Assembly (NCBI GenBank): GCA_964440935.1
Contig: CAYTTY010000079.1
Span: forward strand, 1-7,455
Length of the DNA stretch: 7,455 bases
Source of the DNA: WJJR01 sp964440935
GTDB lineage: Bacteria; Zixibacteria; MSB-5A5; WJJR01
Reading direction: 5' to 3'
Within the stretch, counting starts at the first letter, position 1; the number at the start of each line of letters is the position of its first letter. Positions 4,024 to 7,455 of the stretch are shown piece by piece. A model generated the notes under the pieces. The model ran no database searches, was not told the DNA's origin, and saw nothing but the letters and a program-made list of their open reading frames with translations. Made by a program: the position numbers and the translations under genes.

Positions 4024-6495
4024 CTATTTGCGTTTGCGTGTCTGTGCGGGTGTGCGCCCGCGCTTGCGTGTCCGTGGCGTCGTCTTCTTCGTTTCGTTCG
4101 CCACTCGCTTTTTGGTCTCTCCGGGAATGCGTTTTTTCCCCTTGGGGGCGAGTGCCAGTGCGATCACCTGCTCCATATGTTCGACGGGGATGAACTCGAC
4201 CTTGTCGGACACTTCCTTCGGAATATCGATGAGGTCCTTTTGGTTGTGCCGCGGAATGATGACGGTCCGGATGCCGCTGCGATAGGCGGCCAACGCCTTT
4301 TCTTTGAGTCCGCCAATCGGCATGACTTCACCGCGCAGGGTCAGCTCGCCGGTCATGCTGACACGCGGCGCCACCACGCGTCCGGAGTACACCGAAGCGA
4401 TTGCGGTGGCCATGGTGACACCGGCCGAAGGACCGTCTTTGGGCGTGGCGCCGGCGGGCACGTGGACATGAACATCGGATGTATCGAACAACTTAGGCTC
4501 GACGCCAATCAGATCATGATTCGAACGCACCCACGAGTACGCCGCCTGCACCGATTCGCGCATGACGTCGCCGAGGCTGCCGGTATAGCTCAGCCCTTTA
4601 CGTCCCGGCATGCGTGTGGCTTCGACGAAGAGGATGTCACCGCCGGCGGCGGTCCAGGCCAGGCCCGGTACAACACCGACCTGACCGGCGCGACTGACCA
4701 CCTCGGGAATGAACCGCACCGGTCCGAGATAATCGGGGAGATTGTCGCCCTTAATGCTGATCTTCTTGTCGTCGCCGGTGGCGACATTGCGCGCCACTTT
4801 GCGACAGACCGTGGCAATTTCACGCGTCAAATTGCGTACCCCTGATTCACGGGTGTAGTCATGCACCAGACGCGCGAGACCGTCATCGGTGATCCACATG
4901 TTGCTGCGCTTGAGGCCGTGGTTGTCGAGTTCACGCGGCAGGAGATACCGTTTGGCGATTTGTACCTTTTCGAGATCGGTGTATCCGGCGATCTGAATCA
5001 CTTCCATGCGATCGCGCAACACCGCCGGAATCGGGTAGAGCAGGTTGGCGGTGGTGATGAACATCACCGACGAGAGGTCGAACGGTACATCCAAGTAGTG
5101 ATCACTGAACATGTGGTTCTGTTCGGGATCGAGCACTTCGAGAAGCGCCGAGGCCGGATCGCCGCGGAAGTCGGCGCCGAGTTTGTCGATCTCGTCGAGC
5201 ATCAGCACCGGATTTCTGGCATCGGCGCGTCGCAGTGACTGGATGATGCGTCCGGGCAGCGCCCCGATGTAGGTGCGCCGGTGGCCGCGGATTTCGGCCT
5301 CGTCGCGCATGCCGCCGAGGGAGATGCGCTCGAACTTGCGGCCCATGGCGCGGGCGATGGAGCGTCCCAACGACGTTTTCCCCACCCCCGGTGGACCGAC
5401 AAAGCAGAGGATCGGCCCCTTCACCGATTCTTTCAATTTGCGCACAGCCAGATATTCGACAATGCGGTCTTTGACTTTTTCCAGACCGTAGTGATCCTCG
5501 TCGAGAACCTGCTCCGCGTGTTTCACCTCGAGGTTATCGTCGGTTTTCTTGTTCCACGGCACACTGACCAGCCAATCGAGGTACGTGCGGCTGACGGTGT
5601 ATTCGGCCGACGACGGGTTCATCTTCGAGAGACGGTCGAGTTCTTTATCGGCGGCGTCTTTTGCAATGTCGGGCATGGCCGCCTGTTCGATCTTCTCGCG
5701 GAACTCCTCAACGTCCTGGGTGTGCTCATCGCTTTCGCCCAGTTCCTTCTGGATCGCTTTGAGCTGTTCGCGCAGGATGTATTCCTTTTGGACGCGCCCC
5801 ATTTCATTGGCGGCCTGCGACTGGATCTTGCGCGACAGTTCGAGAACTTCGATTTCTTTATTCAGCAGACCGACGACCGTATCGAGGCGCTTTCTAATAT
5901 CGAAGATTTCGAGCACTTCCTGTTTTTGCTCGAAGGAGATATTCAAACTGGAGACGATCAGGTCGGCGAGTTTGCCCGGCTCCTCGGTGTTCATCGCGGT
6001 GACTTGGACATCTTCGCTGATGTAGGGCGACAGTTCGACCGCTTTCTTCAACTGTTCGAGGGCGTTGCGAACGACCGCTTCGATTTCGGTTGGGCGCTCG
6101 GTGCTGTCCTCATGGGTTTCGATGCGTGCGACCATAAACGGTTCGCTGCGCACGACTTCGCGAATTGAAAAGCGTACCAACCCCTGCACGAGAAAGCGCA
6201 CGGAGCCGTCGGGGAAACGCAGCATCTTCAGAATCGAGCCGACCGTCCCGACCTTGTACAGCCCGTCGACACCGGGATCGTCTTCGTTGGGATCTCGCTG
6301 TGCGACAAGCCCGATCATTCGTCCCCGCATTAACGTCTGGTCGATCAGCCGCGCGTATTTCTGCTCGGAAATCAGCAACGGCGCCACCATCGCCGGGAAG
6401 ACCACGTTGTTCTTCGTCGGTAACAGCGGCAGCTGTTCGAGTTCGGACGGCGATATCTCAGGTGTTTCAATGTCGGGTTGTTGGGTGGTTGGCAC
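4024..6495 (-). CDS. lon: ATP-dependent serine protease Lon (LonA type), 823 aa
   Basis: Lon unfolds and degrades damaged and short-lived regulatory proteins in the cytoplasm as a ring-shaped hexamer. All LonA parts are present; residues are numbered from the upstream ATG at 6534, so subtract 13 for the start chosen here. They are the N-terminal substrate-binding domain (about 33-225, opening LPLLPTKNNVVFPAMVAPL), a coiled-coil linker (about 225-305), the AAA+ module with Walker A GPPGVGKT (380-387) and Walker B VLMLDEID (443-450), and the protease domain with PKDGPSAG (Ser703) and GGLKEK (Lys746). The 43-residue gap between Ser and Lys matches E. coli S679/K722. I chose the GTG at 6493-6495 because GAGGGAGGG lies 6 nt upstream; the ATG at 6532-6534 has no ribosome binding site. 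It follows hsp20 in the same unit. The last 40 residues form an unusual Lys/Arg/Thr-rich tail ending QTRKRK. Confidence 0.97.
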   Translation of the reverse strand: MPTTQQPDIETPEISPSELEQLPLLPTKNNVVFPAMVAPLLISEQKYARLIDQTLMRGRMIGLVAQRDPNEDDPGVDGLYKVGTVGSILKMLRFPDGSVRFLVQGLVRFSIREVVRSEPFMVARIETHEDSTERPTEIEAVVRNALEQLKKAVELSPYISEDVQVTAMNTEEPGKLADLIVSSLNISFEQKQEVLEIFDIRKRLDTVVGLLNKEIEVLELSRKIQSQAANEMGRVQKEYILREQLKAIQKELGESDEHTQDVEEFREKIEQAAMPDIAKDAADKELDRLSKMNPSSAEYTVSRTYLDWLVSVPWNKKTDDNLEVKHAEQVLDEDHYGLEKVKDRIVEYLAVRKLKESVKGPILCFVGPPGVGKTSLGRSIARAMGRKFERISLGGMRDEAEIRGHRRTYIGALPGRIIQSLRRADARNPVLMLDEIDKLGADFRGDPASALLEVLDPEQNHMFSDHYLDVPFDLSSVMFITTANLLYPIPAVLRDRMEVIQIAGYTDLEKVQIAKRYLLPRELDNHGLKRSNMWITDDGLARLVHDYTRESGVRNLTREIATVCRKVARNVATGDDKKISIKGDNLPDYLGPVRFIPEVVSRAGQVGVVPGLAWTAAGGDILFVEATRMPGRKGLSYTGSLGDVMRESVQAAYSWVRSNHDLIGVEPKLFDTSDVHVHVPAGATPKDGPSAGVTMATAIASVYSGRVVAPRVSMTGELTLRGEVMPIGGLKEKALAAYRSGIRTVIIPRHNQKDLIDIPKEVSDKVEFIPVEHMEQVIALALAPKGKKRIPGETKKRVANETKKTTPRTRKRGRTPAQTRKRK

Positions 6496-6510
6496 GGTTG
6501 ACCCTCCCTC
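6496..6510 (-). promoter_or_regulatory. Ribosome binding site that sets the GTG start of lon
   Basis: On the minus strand GAGGGAGGG (6502-6510) is followed by the 6-nt spacer TCAACC and a GTG. This strong Shine-Dalgarno match lies inside the frame that would begin at the upstream ATG (6532-6534), which itself has only pyrimidine-interrupted sequence before it. It therefore favours the GTG start and a 51-nt hsp20-lon spacer. Confidence 0.65.
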
Positions 6511-6546
6511 TGTCCATGCAATGGGTCGTGTCATGGTCGGTCGCGG

Positions 6547-6999
6547 CTACTCTTCGGTAATGGTGATTTCCCGCGCACTGCCGGTGTGATGCTCTATTTT
6601 CGGCACCGTGATTTCGAGAAATCCGTCGCGGTACTTCGCCTTCACCTGTTCGGCGTCGATCGTTTCGGGCAGGAAGATGTTCCGTTCAAACCGTCCGCGT
6701 GAAATCTCCATGTTGCGGAAGCAGCAATCCTCCTTCGCGAAGCGCAGCGCGCGCGCGCCTTTGACCGTGAGGATGTTCTCCTTCAGGGTCAGGGTGACAT
6801 CGGAGAGTTTGATCCCCGCCATTTCGATCAGGACGACCACCTCGGAGTCGGTTTCCCAAACGTCGGTGGGCGGACGCCAGAGACGGTTTGCTGCCGGCGT
6901 GTGACGCCAGTTGGACAATTGATTGAAGAGTAGGTCCATTTCCTCCTGCATTTGCCGCATGTCCTGCATTAGATCCTTTTTGAAATCGCCGATACTCAT
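6547..6999 (-). CDS. Small heat-shock protein, Hsp20/alpha-crystallin family, 150 aa
   Basis: This is an ATP-independent holdase chaperone that binds unfolding proteins in the cytoplasm and keeps them soluble for refolding or proteolysis. Numbered from the ATG at 6997-6999, residues 1-35 are a Met/Gln-rich helical arm. The alpha-crystallin domain spans about 41-138, opening WRPPTDVWET and containing VVVLIEMAGI. The family signature A-x-x-x-n-G-x-L appears as AKYRDGFL (121-128), and the C-terminal I-x-I oligomerisation motif as ITI (145-147). Length is normal for the family. Two adjacent cysteines (92-93) in the loop before MEISRGRFER are unusual. AGAGG lies 8 nt before this ATG; a GTG three codons earlier (7006-7008) overlaps that site, so I reject it. 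It is first in a unit with lon, which fits heat induction. Confidence 0.95.
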   Translation of the reverse strand: MSIGDFKKDLMQDMRQMQEEMDLLFNQLSNWRHTPAANRLWRPPTDVWETDSEVVVLIEMAGIKLSDVTLTLKENILTVKGARALRFAKEDCCFRNMEISRGRFERNIFLPETIDAEQVKAKYRDGFLEITVPKIEHHTGSAREITITEE

Positions 7000-7240
7000 A
7001 CTCCACACCTCTCAGCGTGCTATGGTGTGTAACTCCGTCAATTCGTCTCTAACATACGCAATCGACGGGGTGAAATGCTGGCATTTCACAGTTCAACTGG
7101 TCGGGACAGACACCCATCCCTGTAAATGTCGGCTGCTGGGGGACAAGGGGTTAGGGGGGTGGAACCGCTGACACGGGTTCTCACTGTGGCTGATCAACCC
7201 ACGGTCCGGGTGTCCTGCAGCACCCACCTCCTTGTGAGAG
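7000..7240. promoter_or_regulatory. Upstream region of hsp20: leader, possible promoter, G-rich tract
   Basis: No gene is visible here. On the minus strand a possible -10 box TATGTT lies at 7051-7056, with no convincing -35. I found neither a CIRCE inverted repeat (TTAGCACTC/GAGTGCTAA) nor a well-spaced sigma-32 pair. Further out are small stems: GAACC/GGTTC (7162-7166 with 7176-7180) and GGGTG/CACCC around TCCTGCAG (7208-7225). A G-rich plus-strand tract lies at 7138-7162. The section 7130-7235 looks like structured noncoding or repeat sequence and may hold the terminator of the upstream gene. Confidence 0.35.
7070..7089. promoter_or_regulatory. Perfect 9-bp dyad upstream of hsp20, candidate operator
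   Basis: GTGAAATGC (7070-7078) and GCATTTCAC (7081-7089) are exact inverted copies separated by TG. The site lies about 70 nt upstream of the hsp20 ATG and 13 nt upstream of a TATGTT box, so it would cover the -35 region of a promoter there. Its length and symmetry fit a dimeric repressor operator. It has no T run and an unusually tight loop, which argues against a terminator. The binding factor is unknown. Confidence 0.5.
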
Positions 7241-7327
7241 TCATTTCAGAAGAACGACCCTTCTGGTTTCTGGAAGTGTCTGTGAGACTGCTCGTATGAA
7301 GTAGATTCCGGGACACAACACTACCAT
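7241..7327 (-). pseudogene. C-terminal remnant resembling a secretion-sorting domain
   Basis: The minus strand encodes CPGIYFIRAVSQTLPETRRV followed by VLLK and a TGA at 7241-7243. The pattern G-(V/I)-YF-x-R, about ten polar residues, T-R-(K/R)-x-V-LLK-stop is typical of the last 25 or so residues of T9SS-type or FlgD-Ig-like C-terminal domains on secreted proteins of the FCB group. Such domains normally have about 80 residues; here the earlier strands are missing because a palindromic repeat begins at 7329. The frame meets a TAA inside that repeat (7367-7369). An ATG at 7325-7327 exists but would make only a 28-residue peptide. This is most likely the broken 3' end of a larger secreted-protein gene. 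The similarity is judged by eye. Confidence 0.45.
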
Positions 7328-7328
7328 G

Positions 7329-7399
7329 CGTAGGGGCGTACTGAGTACGCCCTGTCGCCGTAGCGGTTACGCGCAGGGGGGTGTATTCAATACGCCCCT
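7329..7399. repeat. Palindromic repeat copy D, complete paired-hairpin element
   Basis: Left hairpin GGCGTACTGAGTACGCC (7335-7351) and right hairpin (7378-7398, GGGGTGTATTCAATACGCCCC, centred on GTATTCAATAC) flank a spacer containing GTAGCGGTTAC. The outer ends AGGGGCGTA (7332-7340) and TACGCCCCT (7391-7399) are exact inverted copies. The layout of two inverted palindromes resembles REPIN or MITE elements, which carry no genes and are moved by enzymes encoded elsewhere. Copy A is a close relative with the right hairpin cut short. Confidence 0.75.
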
Positions 7400-7455
7400 G
7401 AGAGCGATTGTCAGAAGTATTTTCCGTTTGTATTTGGGTGCCACGGGCCTAAAGG
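7400..7455. other. Right edge, no gene assigned
   Basis: The minus frame that leads into the repeat is open here (APKYKRKILLTIAL) and is the same frame as the sorting-domain remnant beyond the repeat. It is too short to assign, and it may be the interrupted gene or an unrelated 3' end. Confidence 0.25.

Noticed and set aside
3901..4845. Plus-strand open frame of 314 codons opposite the 3' part of lon
   Set aside because: It lies antisense to the conserved protease domain, and its sequence is rich in His, Arg and Cys as expected for a shadow of GC-rich coding sequence.
5281..6168. Long plus-strand open frame (295 codons) opposite lon
   Set aside because: It is the antisense shadow of an unmistakable lon gene. 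Its Phe/Asp/Leu-rich composition (LLAELLNVLGVLIAF and similar) mirrors lon codons, and it has no domain or ribosome binding site.
6686..7006. Minus-strand alternate frame of 106 codons inside hsp20
   Set aside because: It overlaps the alpha-crystallin domain in a different frame and is Gly/Arg/His-rich, the usual shadow signature.
7000..7130. CIRCE (HrcA) operator or sigma-32 promoter for hsp20
   Set aside because: No TTAGCACTC/GAGTGCTAA dyad is present. The nearest TTGAAC and CCCCGT pair on the minus strand is about 20 nt apart, too far for sigma-32.

Overview
The window is about 7.5 kb of a moderately GC-rich bacterial genome. Every well-supported gene lies on the minus strand, except a fragment at the left edge that points right. 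Two genes are certain: a small heat-shock protein (Hsp20 family) and the ATP-dependent protease Lon, which sit in one hsp20-lon transcription unit. The other genes are hypothetical envelope or secreted proteins. Three hints point to an uncultured lineage of the FCB type (Zixibacteria-like): a secreted protein with a GWxTD-like stretch, a short remnant resembling a C-terminal secretion-sorting tail ending in VLLK, and several palindromic intergenic repeats built on GGGCGTA/TACGCCC. This placement is an inference; no rRNA or other marker gene is present to test it.

Layout, left to right. 2-156 (+): end of an unknown coiled-coil-like protein that appears frameshifted. 171-228: long hairpin between convergent genes. 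257-649 (-): 130-aa membrane protein with an excellent ribosome binding site and a possible promoter. 650-940: intergenic, holding that promoter, an imperfect hairpin repeat and a rho-independent terminator for the next gene. 941-2401 (-): 486-aa exported protein. 2402-2829: gene-free, with two palindromic repeat elements, one abutting the start codon of the exported protein. 2830-3528 (-): membrane-anchored 232-aa protein made of two tandem copies of one domain. 3529-3730: gene-free, with a single repeat hairpin. 3731-3901 (-): a 56-aa two-helix membrane protein that a length cutoff would miss. 3965-4006: hairpin after lon. 4024-6495 (-): lon. 6547-6999 (-): hsp20. 7000-7240: upstream region of hsp20, with a perfect 9-bp dyad and a G-rich tract. 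7241-7327 (-): remnant of a sorting-domain C-terminus. 7329-7399: a complete palindromic repeat element abutting it.

Functionally, the core is proteostasis. Hsp20 holds unfolding proteins and Lon degrades damaged ones, and 51 nt separate the two genes when Lon starts at its best-supported GTG codon. The flanking genes are envelope proteins whose boundaries have been reshaped by small palindromic repeats. I found no defence system, CRISPR array, tRNA, rRNA or transposase gene. The most notable unexplained features are the repeat family and its effect on gene ends, the internal duplication in the 232-aa protein, the basic tail of Lon and the hsp20 upstream dyad.
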